Source of the DNA: Cristatella mucedo
Lineage: Eukaryota; Bryozoa; Phylactolaemata; Cristatellidae
NCBI GenBank assembly: GCA_009760855.2
Contig: WPIO01000029.1
Coordinates: 1,485,001-1,549,000 of the forward strand
Length of the DNA: 64,000 bases
Direction of reading: 5' to 3'
A model generated the notes under the pieces. The model worked only from the letters and a program-made list of their open reading frames with translations, was not told where the DNA came from and ran no database searches. This document shows positions 38,096 through 49,400 of this stretch, piece by piece (within the stretch, counting starts at the first letter, position 1; each line of letters starts with the position of its first letter). A program made the position numbers and the translations under genes.

Positions 38096-39219
38096 AATAT
38101 TAGTGCTTCCAAATGGGTTTTTGCGTATAGTATAGCCAGACAACGTCTCTGACCTTGACTGTTTACGGCCCCGGTGGGGTCAAGGCTATCGGCCGGACGT
38201 CGGAGTCCGCGAGTTACGGTTTCGCTACCGGTAGTGAGTAACCGAGGCTCGAATGTCACCCTGAAACTTTATTGTTATTTGAGAGAAATGCTTTTTTGTG
38301 CTTTTAGGGTTGTTATTTGCGTGTAGTGAGCGCATGACAGCTCGGAAGCTTTGCCAGCAGTGGACTTGCGCTCACGTCTTGCGACTGCGTTCCTACTCCG
38401 TTCTAGCCTCTCGGCGAGCGTAAATTATTAATCTTTCCGAATTAGAACGCTCGCTTAATACGGACACCTGTCCCCATCTGTTCCTAAGTATGTGCACTAG
38501 CTAAAGAGCTCGGCGATGCTGAAATTCTGCATACCGGTATGATGCATCTGCTTGACGCGATGGGTGGGATCAGCTCAGTATGGAGTCTAAATTATCGTAG
38601 CCATGTAGGCTAAACACTTATTTGGTCCATATTTCTATGCGAAGGCTAACGAGGCCACCTAGTTACCAGGAAGCTTCATGGAGCTGGCCCATTGGTATCT
38701 TTCTGCTTACTGATACGCCACTTGTCATCGACGGCCCCCTCAATCTTGGCGTGAATGATCTCTGCAATCGCATTTACTTGTCTAATTTCCTATAAATATT
38801 TGGTTCTTGTTCCTTGATTGAAGACGACTGCCAATCTTCCAGTAGTTCCTTCCGGCAGGACCAGATGAGCAGTATCATTTGCCTATTCGAGGGCCCCTCG
38901 ATACAGAGTCGTGCGTAGGCCTTGGAAGTATCCACATCGCACCTTTACATGCTCTGTCTCTGCTATTGATGAGGCCCTGCTGATTTGTATAGTGTATAAC
39001 CTGAGTTACGAGAATCTACCCTCGGCATGAATCGTATACTTAAACAATGCTATACAATAAATGATAGAGCTTAGCTAGATTTCCACGATGCCCTTTGTTG
39101 AGTGGTAGTGCAAAAATTCAGAAAGATCGCCTACTTTGTTTTTGTGCATCTGCGCTGGCTTAAGCCATGTAGCATACAAACCTGGCAGATAGGAGTTTTC
39201 GTAGAAGGCCTGTCAGGCT
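38096..39219. other. No gene or repeat recognised
   Basis: No frame of 60 codons or more, no clear repeat relation. Confidence 0.5.
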
Positions 39220-39900
39220 CGGTGGCATGCAGGTAAATTCCCATTACTCCGGACTCTTGGCCTGTACCCGTAATCATCTGCAACTGATGCAGAACTCAGC
39301 CGATTGTTTGATCTGCCGACCACGCGAAGCTGCCGAATCACATAACTTCTCTGTTAGAGCCTCACTAGCACCCTATCAAGCATCAAATCCACTTTAGGAT
39401 CCTCAGTCTGATGTACAGGTCACTACACTCGCCTACCTATCCGACCTCCCTGCTTTTCCAGTGTGCTCTCGCACCATGCGGTCATCAGCTACCAGTCACC
39501 TCGCCACTAAATTGAAGTCTTTTAGTGATCGGGCCTTCAGTTCATCCACACCGATGGGCTAGAACTTGCTTCCAGCTTCTGTACCAACTGCATTGACTTG
39601 CATAATATATGTCTCAGCTAAGTATGCATTGTTCTGCTCAGTTTATGGTGCACCCCCAGTGGACTTGACTTTTCCACATGTACTTTTGAGTTCTTCCCCA
39701 CATGATGTAGTGAATGTTACAAACGAAGGGTATAACTAACTGGTAACTCTGAATGTCTTCTTATATGCTTGTCTAAAAAAGATACATGTGTGCTTTTGCA
39801 CGATTGTCTCAGCACCATATCTTATTGTTCCTCACATCTCTCACGAGTTGTAAAGTGCCTCGATAGAAATTTAATTCCGTTAGGGCACTGCAAAAAAACA
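39220..39900 (+). mobile_element. LINE, third L2-like relative, 3' part
   Basis: Broken frames encode HLQLMQNSAD, then SDLPAF and a KSFSDRAFSS block, which correspond to the C-terminal RT domain. The end TTGTAAAGTGCCTCGATAGAAATTTAATT is closer to the SINE-2 tail than family A is. Confidence 0.65.
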
Positions 39901-40059
39901 TTGCTATAACAGTGCAATGAAAGCGGTGAGCCGTCTGCTATGATTGGCTGGTTCAGAGAAGGTCGAGGTTCTGCCCCTTAAAAGATCAGCCACTTAACAA
40001 GTTTGTGACGACTTGGTCATTAGCCTTAAGAGGCATGTGTCCATGCCTGTGAACTGGGA

Positions 40060-40175
40060 TTGGCAACTGCTGATAATATGTCCATCAACCATGCTTCCTT
40101 TACAGCATATCTAAAGTGCCCAGAAAGAGATTAAGCTCCCCAATGGCGCTATGCAAGTGTATTATTATTATTATA
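40060..40175 (+). mobile_element. LINE 3' tail, sense
   Basis: TTTACAGCATATCTAAAGTGCCCAGAAAGAGATTAAG leads into TATTATTATTATTA. Only the tail was recognised. Confidence 0.7.
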
Positions 40176-40314
40176 AGCATCATTGCCTTGCTGCCCTGGC
40201 TTAAGTGTGCAGAACCATTTGAAGTCGTTCTTGGAACGTCTAGAGTAGGTCGTCTGTTCTAGTTTTTCAGCCAATGGTGATAGTTTTCTGAATGTCTTGT
40301 GGCATCTTTAGGTA

Positions 40315-41225
40315 ATAATAAGAATAATAATAATACATTTGTATAGCACCCTCGGAGAACTTAATCTCTTTCTAGGCTCTTTGCACGTGCTCTAAACGAA
40401 GCATGATCATATGGTTGGTAATAGCATGCAAAATATTAACAAAGATAACATGGTTAGAGGTGACATGCACAGCATCAGTGTGCCAATATAGTTACTGGCA
40501 GCATGCACAATGTCAGCATACATAAGCACACAAAGGGCGAATCAGAAGGACCCAGTGAATGCTGTGACAAACAGGTGCGTTTGTAGCTTCTTGTTAAATG
40601 TCATCATCTCAGAGGATGTCGTGACATCAGTCGGGAGTGAGTGCCAGGCTTTGGGAGCATACAAACTAAAGGCACCGTCTCCAAGGGATTTGAGGGTCAT
40701 ATGAGATGTAGCTAAACGATTTGATTCAGAAAAGCAGTGGTAAGATGACTAGCCTGGTGGAGGCATAGATCTGATAGGTATGCTGGAGCCAGAGAATGAA
40801 GGGACACAAAAGTAAGTGACATGACCTAGAAGTTGATACCCTGCTTGATTGGGAGCCAGTGCAGGTCAGCTAGAAGTGGTGTGATGTGGCATCTGCAATG
40901 GGCAAGCCTAGCTGCAAGAGTTTGCACCTACTGTAAGCACCTGTTTCCACACACTGGTAGACCACCAAGCAGTGAGTTGCAGAAATCAAGACGGATATTA
41001 TAAATGCATGAATCAATTTGCATGTAGTATCCCTGTCTAAGCAAGTTCGAATTTTAGCAATATTATGTTGCTGAAAGTAGGCATACTTTACTGTGGAGCT
41101 GGTGTGATTCTCCAGTGAAAGGCCACTTTGGAGCAGGACACCTAGGTTTCGTGCAGATGCAATAGGAGATGTCCTGGCAGAGCCGATTTTGAGTGTGAAG
41201 CTTTCCACAATCTGTGTTACACTTG
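40315..41225 (-). mobile_element. LINE family A 3' third, antisense
   Basis: AATAATAATAATACATTTGTATAGCACCCTC starts a reversed tail. The body runs back through the C-terminal RT domain to about 41215 (minus frame ESFTLKIGSARTSPIASARN). Confidence 0.85.
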
Positions 41226-41585
41226 GTTGAATTGCTTGCTTGACAAACGATCTGTACCGGCTTGCAGTGGCTTCTTAGCACCCAGTTGTGTGCTGGCAGT
41301 ATATGGCTTGTATAGCATGTAATATAATGTATGGCTTGTATAAGGGTTTGTGTATATAGTGCACTCATAGCCTGAGCGGCTTTTGGTATGCATTCGGTAG
41401 GCAATAGACTTCATCTCATGCAACAAAGAGAAAGTGAGAAGCATAGCTGAGTCAGGAGACCAGTTTAGATAGTGAGTAGCATGGGGGTGGCAGCTCAGGA
41501 CGGTGGAAAGGATGTGCCGTAGTCGGCAACAGGAGAGTATGTCGTTGCATACGTATTTCGGAAGTGAGTTCCTCAGAAATTATTA
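41226..41585 (-). mobile_element. LINE family B 3' part, antisense
   Basis: CACTCATAGCCTGAGCGGCTTTTGG, GCATTCGGTAGGCAATAGACTTC and AGTGAGAAGCATAGCTGAGT are the reverse of 2840-2975. It is wedged between two family A copies of opposite orientation. Confidence 0.8.
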
Positions 41586-42345
41586 AACCTAATGCTCAAA
41601 ATTGGCTCTGCCAGTATATCTCCTCTTGAATCTGCCCAAGATCTGGGTGTTCAGTTTCTAAAGTGACCTTCATTAGATGGTGACGTTAGCTCCACAGTCA
41701 AGTCTGCCTACGTTCAGCTACATAACATTGCTAAAACTTAGGCTTGTTTAGACAGAGATACCATATCTAAATTGGTCTATGCATATTTGAAATCTCCTCT
41801 CGACTTCTGTATCACACTGCTTGCTGGTCTGCCGGCCAGTGCAATCAGGCACTTAACAGCTGGTGCAAAACTCTGCCGCTATGTTTGCCTGTTGAGTCGC
41901 AGTTGCCACATCACACCACTTCTCGCCGACCTGCACTGGCTACCAGTCAAGCAACGTATCGACTTCAAGGTTTTGTCACTCACTTTTAGGTCCCTTAATT
42001 CTCTGGCTCCAGCCTACCTATGAGATACTTCCCCACCAGGCCAAGCATCGTACCACCCGCTTTTCGAAATCTGATCGTTTGCCTATACCTCGTACGAAGC
42101 TCAAATTCTTTAGAGACCGTGCCTTTAGTTGGTATGCTCCAAAGCCTGGAACTCACTTGCAACTGATGCGACGACATTCCCTGACTTGACATTTAAAAGA
42201 AGCTAAAAACCCATCTATTTATCACAGCATTTAGTGGGTTCGTGCGATTTGTCCTTTGTGTGCTTATGCATGCTGCCACTAACCATATTTCCATGCTGAC
42301 CCCACGCATGTCACTTCCAACCATGTAATGCGTGCTGCCATTGAG
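41586..42345 (+). mobile_element. LINE family A 3' part, sense
   Basis: It begins at CTCAAAATTGGCTCTGCCAG and runs through [20 protein letters not shown] (about 41910) into the 3' UTR (GGTTCGTGCGATTTGTCC). The terminal hairpin tail is missing. Confidence 0.85.
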
Positions 42346-42884
42346 CATAAGGCAGCTGAGTGCTAAGGTTAGTGTGAAGAGTGTTATGTTCAGTAGTATC
42401 CATATCGCACGAATTAGATTAAGCATTGGTCCAAGAATGACTGCTGTAGGTAATACGTCCCGTCGAAGTGACATTTTTTAACTGAGTGCCTTCCCCAGAG
42501 CTTATCGTCTTTGTTATTAATAATGGATCATAATGAGAGTTGAATGTGCCTGCTCCGGTTTCAGAGGAATTTTTGTGAATATTTTCCAGAATAGATTGTT
42601 TTAAATGGAAGTGTCTCCCCGAGACTTCAAAACACCAGCCAGTATGGTTACTTCAGTAAGGCCATATTGCTTGACTATCGGAGGAGTTAATTTTTATAAA
42701 TTTTGTAGAAAAACTGTGTCTATTAAGATAAAGACCAAAGTCATTTACAAACAAGTGTATTCGATGTCCTCACAATGCTCTTAACTCAATACTCCCAGCC
42801 AACACGGTACGGATGTGTATACAGCTCGGCGGTAATTAGTATCTGTGACGAAATGTATGTATTTCAGTCTGTAATTCCACAAAG

Positions 42885-43800
42885 CCTAAAGGACTAAGCA
42901 GGTATTATGCAGGAGGGCTTCTTGTGCACACTCAAAACCTAAGAGGCCTTCGATGTCCTTGCAACAGCAAACAGACTTCCTCTCACACAAAAAAGGAGAA
43001 AGCGAGAAGTATAACTCAGTCAGCTGGGCAATCAGAGAAGTGAGTGTTATAGAAGTAGCAGCTCTGGGCGGGTGAAAAGAATGTGCCACACTGAGCAGCA
43101 GGAGAGTAGATGGCATCACGTAAGAATTGTGGAAGTGAGTTCCCTCAGTCTAGGACCTGAAGGGCAAGAGCTTCTATTGCTAACGGTCTTTTTTAAGCTT
43201 ATGAATGTGATGCTAATGTATTGTCCATAGAGGACCAGCCTGCACGAGGAGGCTGATACTTGTATATCAATTCAGCTAGGTATGGAGATAGTTCATGGCA
43301 GGCCTTGTGTGTCAAGAGTAAAGATTTTGCTCTGTGTGTTGATGGACCTGTAGCATCTGGAGTCTGTTCAAATCTGTTGCAGCCCTTTCAGCAAAGGAGA
43401 CGTGCGACTGAATGTCTGGGATTTATTTACTTGCCTTGCTGCCATATTCGTCACCAGCTGTAGAGGCTTACATTTTTAGCAAGCCACCGCAGTTGTTAGT
43501 CCCTAATCTTAGACAGGGATCGAACGCAGTGACCGGCTGTGAAGGCAGTCTTCCTAATGATACTTTCAAACTTCAAGCAGTTATCAAAAAGGACACCTAC
43601 ATTTCCGAGAACACTGTGACAGTCTCATTACCGCATCGCCAATTAGAAGAGCAAAGTCTCCTAATCCAGCTGAATGCTGGAAATGTCCAATGAGGAGTCT
43701 CATTTTTTGCCCTCCAACGTTGTGAAGCGTAAAGAGAGACGTTAAGTGGTCGCTTCCTTTCGTAGATAGTGGCAAAGTTGAAAGGCTTGTTGGGCATGCT
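42885..43800 (-). mobile_element. LINE family B C-terminal half, antisense
   Basis: The minus frame contains SAGLGDFALLIGDAV (near 43650), the counterpart of AGLKGFAL at 2180. The 3' part contains the reversed SLREAK region near 42985. It ends just before the CCDC124 gene. Confidence 0.75.
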
Positions 43801-43961
43801 GATAATGCGTGATGAAAGATAAACTCATAAAAGGTAAAACCAGTATCGCCTAGGACCGATCCAGGCTCTGAGAAAGCCTTGCGAATTTGAGGCTCCCAAC
43901 GGTTGCCTCGAGTAGACGATGCTACGACTGCCAGTACTGCCTTTCGTTTCAGGGCTCGACT

Positions 43962-44120
43962 ATGCCGAAGAAATTCCAGGGAGAGAACACCAAGTCGGCT
44001 GACGCTCGGGCGCGCAAAGCTGCCCAGAAGAACGCCGAGCGAGAGCAGAAGGAAAAAGCAGCTGAGGATGCCTACTGGGCCGACGACGACAAGAATGTTG
44101 CCAAGAAGCAGCAGCGCAAG
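43962..44120 (+). CDS. CCDC124: CCDC124 exon 1
   Basis: ATG at 43962 opens 53 codons ending KKQQRK, with donor CGCAAG|GTGAGC. This is the conserved ribosome-binding N-terminus. The start is fixed by the family's MPKKFQGENTK opening. Confidence 0.95.
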
Positions 44121-44457
44121 GTGAGCTGGCTTCTGCCTCATCCTGCTGCTGCCTCATGCTGCTGCTGCTGCCTCATGCTGCTGCTGCTGCCTCATGCTGC
44201 TGCTGCTGCTACCTCATGCTGCTGCTGCTGCCTCATACTGCTGCTGCTGCCTCATACTGCTGTTGCTGCCTCATCCTGCTGCTGTTGCCTCATGCTGCTG
44301 CTGCTGCCTCATGATGCTGCTCCTGCTGCCTCATGCTGCTGCACTCGCTCACGAGCGGCACGCACTCGAGTTGCATCTGCATCGGTCGGACTGCAGCTGT
44401 TGCTCAGCAAAAGCTGCTGCTGACCGTGCGTGCGACCAACCCCGTGGGGCTCGGAGC

Positions 44458-44514
<57 letters not shown>

Positions 44515-45307
44515 GCGCGAGCTGGTTGCTCCTAGCGCTCGTTGTCCAATGCTCAGGACGAGCGAGAGGCAAAGCGAGTTGAGCAGCTGCAGAAGAAGAA
44601 AGAGCTGCAGGAGCTGCACGACAAAGAGATGGCCGAGCTGCGCGGCAAGTCCGGCGGCGTGGCTGCCGGAGCTGCTGTGACTCGGTCGGCTGCCTCGGCC
44701 GCCGCCTCGAGCAAGGTCACGCGAGCCGAGATCGATGCCTACCGGCAGCGCATGGCAGCCGAAGGTAGTGCAGAGCCCGCCAGAGCTGCTAGCGGACAGG
44801 CGCAGGGCCAGGCGCTCGGCTTGAGGTGTAGGTGAACGTGCACGTGCATTCCTCACTTTCACCCAGCTGAGGCCAAGGCCAAGGCCGAGCAGGCATCGAC
44901 GGCCGTGGTCGTCGCCGTCGACGAGGTGCCGCTCGAAGAGAACGTGAATCGACTGGCCATCGACGGGGCAGAGGCTCGAACGGTGGACGAAGCGCTGAAG
45001 GTGCTCAGGTGAGGATGAGCAGGAGGACGTGTGGCGGCTCCGGCTTGCAGCTGGCGTGGCTTGCCCATGGTCTTGCGAGCATCGTCGTCCCCGATCTGAT
45101 GTCTACGTCAACGCTTTCTGCAGCGCCGACGGCGACGATGGCGACCGGCATCCGGAGAAACGAATTCGTGCCGCCTGGCTTGCCTACGAAGAGCTCAACC
45201 TGCCACGGCTCAAGGCAGAGAATCCCAATCTCAGGCTGTCGCAACTGAAGCAGCTTCTGAAGAAGCAGTGGCAGAAAGCGCCTGAAAACCCGTTCAACCA
45301 GCACTAG
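43962..45307 (+). CDS. CCDC124: CCDC124, complete gene with four coding exons
   Basis: CCDC124 is a small basic coiled-coil protein that binds idle ribosomes near the decoding and GTPase centres (related to yeast Lso2) and is also reported at the centrosome and midbody. Exons 43962-44120, 44557-44764, 44867-45008 and 45124-45307 join in phases 0, 1 and 2 into 230 residues (human 223). Visible landmarks are the start MPKKFQGENTKSADARARKA, DAYW.DDDK, a charged coiled coil, SSKVTRAEID, VPLEENVNR, ARTVDEAL, DRHPEKRIRAAW, and the end LKQLLKKQWQKAPENPFNQ followed by H. All introns are GT-AG and short (102-436 bases). A possible acceptor TTTCAG nine bases before the ATG suggests a 5' UTR intron. The loop before DRHPEK is rewritten as SADGDDG. 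Confidence 0.96.
44140..44345 (+). repeat. CTG-rich minisatellite in CCDC124 intron 1
   Basis: There are about ten imperfect units of the form CTGCTGCTGCCTCATG, with some CTCATA, CTCATC and GTTG variants. It starts about 20 bases after the donor site. The open frames across it are repeat artefacts. Confidence 0.9.
44459..44512 (+). repeat. (CT)n microsatellite near the CCDC124 exon 2 acceptor
   Basis: About 27 CT units on the coding strand end about 45 bases before the exon 2 acceptor. It may act as a very long pyrimidine stretch for splicing, but that is inference. Confidence 0.9.
44557..44764 (+). CDS. CCDC124: CCDC124 exon 2
   Basis: The acceptor GCTCAG precedes GAC GAG CGA. The exon encodes a charged coiled coil (EQLQKKKELQELHDKEMAEL), a Gly/Ala-rich linker and SSKVTRAEIDAYRQRMAAE, ending in phase 1 at GAAG|GTAGTG. 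Confidence 0.93.
44867..45008 (+). CDS. CCDC124: CCDC124 exon 3
   Basis: The acceptor CACCCAG is followed by 46 codons and two bases. It begins with an Ala/Lys/Glu-rich stretch and contains VPLEENVNRLAIDGAEARTV, which matches the family core. Donor CTCAG|GTGAGG. Confidence 0.94.
45124..45307 (+). CDS. CCDC124: CCDC124 exon 4
   Basis: The acceptor TTCTGCAG is followed by one base and 60 residues containing DRHPEKRIRAAW, LPRLKAENPNLRLSQLKQLL and a TAG stop at 45305-45307. This is the most conserved end of the protein. A CATAAA about 225 bases downstream is the only nearby poly(A)-like hexamer I saw. Confidence 0.95.
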
Positions 45308-45889
45308 AGACTGGTGGCAGCGAACTGGACATTTTGACGCCTGCCTCGATCGGTGCCTTTTTCTCGGGCCGAAGGCCTTCCGTGAAGTGAGTGCCAGTGC
45401 ATCTGGCAGACAGAATGTTGATGCGGTTGGTGCCCCAGCCATTGAGTACCAGTTGCCAGCAGCTCTTAGATGCATTCACAGAGCCTGACTGCACTGCTGT
45501 GGTTGGGTGATTATGTTCGCCTTGCAGATCATTGCATAAATTACAAATGTGTTATGTAATTGCTTTAACGTTCGTGCCCCCTACCTCTCGCCCTGGGTCG
45601 GAGGCTGCCGTGGTAACGCCGGCTAGGCGTTGTGGAGTGAAGCGCGATCCTTGACCAAACTCTCTCGTGCCATTTCATTGATAATTCAAGGGCTGATTCT
45701 TCAGTTACTGAACCAGCATGTGTCGCATCGTACATGAAGCTACTGCTGTTCCTTCATGTTGCTTTCAGCAGAGCAGTGGACCCAGCTTTACCTAAGTGAT
45801 CAACGCCACGAGTCATTCTATGGTGACAGCACGGAAAGCGATTCTGGATTTACAAGCACTGCTTTCTTATAGGTGCAGTGTTGGTAGAG

Positions 45890-46033
45890 TCGGAGCAGTG
45901 CTTGTGGTCTCTGCACTTTTGTGCAGTACTTCATCGGGCCGAGGTCGTGGGTCCGAGCCCCGTGGCATATGGGAAGTGCCTGAGTAGAGATTAAGTTCTC
46001 TTAGGGTGCTGTGCAAATGAATTATATTATTAA
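45890..46033 (+). mobile_element. SINE-2 copy
   Basis: GGTCGTGGGTCCGAGCCCCGTGG is a clear B-box region. The tail is AAGTGCCTGAGTAGAGATTAAG, TTCTCTTAGGGTGC and ATTATATTATTA. It is the cleanest SINE-2 copy in the window. Confidence 0.8.
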
Positions 46034-46110
46034 TGCATTTGTATAGCACTCCTGCAGAACCACGTCTATTTGTGGGCACTTCAAATTCGCTGGAAAGATG
46101 GGCATAGGGA
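46034..46110 (-). mobile_element. Degenerate LINE 3' tail, antisense
   Basis: TGCATTTGTATAGCACTCCTGCAGAACC continues from the SINE-2 TTA run. It is a reversed LINE tail placed tail to tail with the SINE. Confidence 0.6.
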
Positions 46111-48091
46111 AGGGGCTCTTTGCCTTCTTGAAGCCGATCTGACGAGCCGTATCGGGCGGCTTGGTCACGCGACCCGTTTTGCAACCGTCCTATGATTATC
46201 CACCTTTAGAAAGGTAATAGTCAATCCCAACCTTGGCCTCATGCTGGCCATGCCTATGGCTAGAAAGGAAGCTGTCGAATGGCTAGTCACTAAATCATGC
46301 ACAATTGTAGCAGCATTAGCACTCAAAGGACGATTGCATTTGGGAAGGCAAATGCTATAAGGAGCAAGGAAGGTTTTAGCTGAGCTTTAGATATTAAGCC
46401 GTGGAATGTCGCGATGGCAGTCGACAAGAGTTCCAAGTTGCAGGTTCCTAGGAACTGAATACTTTTTTCTCCGACTGATTAGAGGTTGCTCGCAGGAATA
46501 AAAAATGTTCGGGCTGCGGGTTGTGTGAGGTCTGCCTGTTCTTTATTTGGGTTACTAAGCACCTTCATGAGCGAAAGTCGGCCACACCTGGATTTAGCTA
46601 GCTATAAACGCAACCGCGAACTTGGTCAGCAGAAAGCCCACTGACACCAAATCCAGTTAACCCAGCTGTTAATAAAAATTACTAGGATGCATCTGGCACT
46701 TCAGTGCCCACGAAACTGAGAAGTCAAGATTAAACTTTGGTGGTTGATAGCCTGTGCTCAAGTTATGCTGATGTTGTCGTCCTACTCCTTAAAGTAATTG
46801 CCCGAGCAAACCAAACTCACCATACTAGTTAAGCTTTTAAGCTTTCCAATTAATCAGTGATGGTCTTTCGGTGCCTTTTGATTGAAGGTGCATAGCTTGT
46901 ACTCTAGATTTTCTCTTTGACAGCTACATAACATTTAGAACATTTTTTCATTTGACACCTCACAGCCAGTCGCCCTGTTTACTTTCTGTCTCGTATTATT
47001 AGAAGCTAGTTACAGCGTTGGCTAGCTAAAGATGTTACTGTCGCTATCTGCTTGAGTTGAGGTTACACAAAAATGCCATCACACTGCTGTTGATGCCAAA
47101 TAGTACTCCCTAGTGTAAACTTTATATTCCAGTAAATTCGTGTGTTAAGAGTTTTAATGGCTCAGTGGTATGGCTTAGTGGTGTCACAGATGAAGAGACC
47201 ATACGGCTAGGCTTCGTCCAGCATGAGAGCGAAATTTAAATAGTTCCGTGAGAAGTTTTCGCAGTTCATGAATAAGTAGTATTACTGAAAATTCGTTTCC
47301 ACTATATTGATGAATTACAAGTCACCAGCATTCCTATTTTTAGGAGACTGTTCTAATTTTCTGCCGAAATTTTGAGCCCTGGAAATTTTGGCTCGTGTTT
47401 ATTTAACGGGGAATGCTCGGTTGTGAGCGTTGATGCGTGTCCGATTAGCACGCGAAAAGTTACTTCACAGGTATTTTGAAAATTCGCAGATATGCTCAAC
47501 TTAAATATAGATATACATTAGATATAGCCCCCCCCCCCCCCGCACCGATTGAAATTGCCAGTAACATTACTAGAAATTGACATGTGCGACTCCTTGTATC
47601 ACAGGACTGCGACAAAGCCGATTACGCATTCACCGAGCTGTAATTTCGAATTGAAAAACTCAAGTCTAGCTAGCGAAAATCGGTCTTATTTTCAATCAAG
47701 CGATCTAAACTCAGTATGTACTTGTTGTAGGCCGAGCAGAGAAAGACAGAGAGAGAAAGAGAGAGGGGGAGAGAGAGAATTTCGTAACCTCACCTCATGA
47801 GAGAACTGAAGAGCAGGCAGCCAGCCAGTTTTTATGAGCAGGATGGATATGCTCTTCACCCGAAAAGTTAAGGGCACGCAAGGATGTCTCGTTGCCATAA
47901 GTCTGAATGTGAAGTTCAATAGCATCATAACTCAGCTGAATGCATTCTCATGTCTTTGTGAATTCTCTGCCTTAGTCGATCCATCTAAGAAATGTACAGT
48001 ACATTTCCAGGGCTGTCTTGTTTTTACTGCCTCCAGGCTTACTTAAATCCGCTGGTAATCCCTGAATTACCTGCATGCTCTCTTTATTTCG
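46111..48091. other. No gene recognised
   Basis: AT-leaning DNA with a C14 run at about 47527 and short GA-rich patches near 47740. No domain or exon seen. Confidence 0.5.
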
Positions 48092-48255
48092 GGCCGTGGT
48101 AGCCCAGGAGGTAAGGTTCTCGCTCTTCACGACCGAGGCCGTGAGTTCAAATCATGCAGCGGGCGATCCTTTATAGTCCTATGCAAGTGGTGGTGACAGC
48201 TATTAATGCTCTTCTGCCGCTATAGAAATGAGGCATTTATGTGAGCTGATATTTT
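48092..48255 (+). mobile_element. SINE-1 copy, well preserved
   Basis: GGGCCGTGGTAGCCCAGGAGGTAAGG (A-box region) and GCCGTGAGTTCAAATCATGC (B-box region) give a tRNA-like promoter. GGGCGATCCTTTATAG, GTGGTGGTGACAGC and the CTGCCGCTATAGAAATGAGGC end match the family. Confidence 0.8.
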
Positions 48256-48554
48256 TAATTCCGACCGTCATTTATTCTGGACATCAAGCGGAGTTTGAGG
48301 GTGAAAGGTCCAACCAGCAGTCGTTAAGCAAGCTGAAAAATTGCAGGTAGTTCATTTAACAGTCTCAGCTATATAATAGACAGACAGAGAGAGAGAGAGC
48401 GACAGAAAGACAGAGTGAGATGTGATGGGTTGCGGTTAACCGCGCATGCTGAGTGAATCAAATATTGCGTTCTTCAGGACTCTAAACTCTGGGTCTTTGT
48501 AATTCGTCTCTCGTGTGCATGTACCTGCTTACACTGTGCCTGCATCTTGCGTAT

Positions 48555-48670
48555 GTTACCATCAATCATTTGGTAATGCTTTCTTTACAGCATCAGTAAA
48601 GTTCCTAAAATGAGATTCAGTTCTCTAAGGGTGCTATGCAAATGTATTTTTAATATATTATTATTAAACC
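48555..48670 (+). mobile_element. LINE 3' tail, sense
   Basis: TTTACAGCATCAGTAAAGTTCC, then GAGATTCAGTTCTCTAAGGGTGC, ends in TATTATTATTA. It directly precedes another LINE fragment. Confidence 0.7.
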
Positions 48671-48719
48671 GAAACCTCCGGCATAACCACCGTAAGCTCA
48701 TTCCAATTATCGGGCTCCC

Positions 48720-49400
48720 AGGCCTACGATTACGTCTGCGTACTTTCAGCTAGCATTAGCAAAAATTGGGCCTGCTTAGACAAGGATACCACATCGAAGT
48801 TGGTCCCTGCATTTGTCACATTCTGTCTCGTCTTCTGTAACTTACTGCTCACGCTCTAACGATCTATGCAATCAGGCGCTTACAGATAGCTCAAAGCTCT
48901 ACAGTTAGGCTTGTCGGTCATGAGAGGAGCAGTTGCCATGTTTTATCACTTTTCACAGCACTGCACTGGCCCCCAATCAAGCTTTGCGTCAACTCTAAGG
49001 TTTGTCGCTCACTTTTAGGTCCGTTCATGGTCTTGCTCCAGCATAACTATCGGGGCTACTTCCCAATCAGGCCAGGCAACGTACCATCCGCTCTTCTGAT
49101 TAAATTTATGTTACTACGCTTGCAATCAACCTCTAGACCTTTGGAGACCGTGCCTTTATTTTGTATGCTCCAGAAGCCTGGAACTCACTCCCGACTTACG
49201 ACATATCCTGACTTGGGATTTCAATAGAAGCTAAAAACGCACTTTTTCTTCACACTAATTTCGGGATCACTATGAATTTTACTGTGCCTGCTTATGCGTA
49301 CTGATGCAGTGCATGATATTGCTAATCATAATTACATGGTTTATTTACAGTGTATGTGAAGTGCCATGAAAGTGATTAAGTTCTCTGAGGGTGCCATGTA
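48720..49400 (+). mobile_element. LINE family A-like 3' part, sense, decayed
   Basis: Blocks such as GGGCCTGCTTAGACAAGGATACCAC, CACTGCACTGGCCCCCAATCAAG and GCCTGGAACTCACTCCCGAC match the family A C-terminal region. The end is a weakened tail at 49370. Confidence 0.75.

Noticed and set aside
44140-44345. Regular repeats resembling a CRISPR array
   Set aside because: The units are a short imperfect CTG minisatellite with no spacers, inside a eukaryotic intron.
48092-48170. Functional tRNA gene
   Set aside because: It has A- and B-box-like segments but no cloverleaf with proper acceptor stem, and it is part of a repeated SINE.
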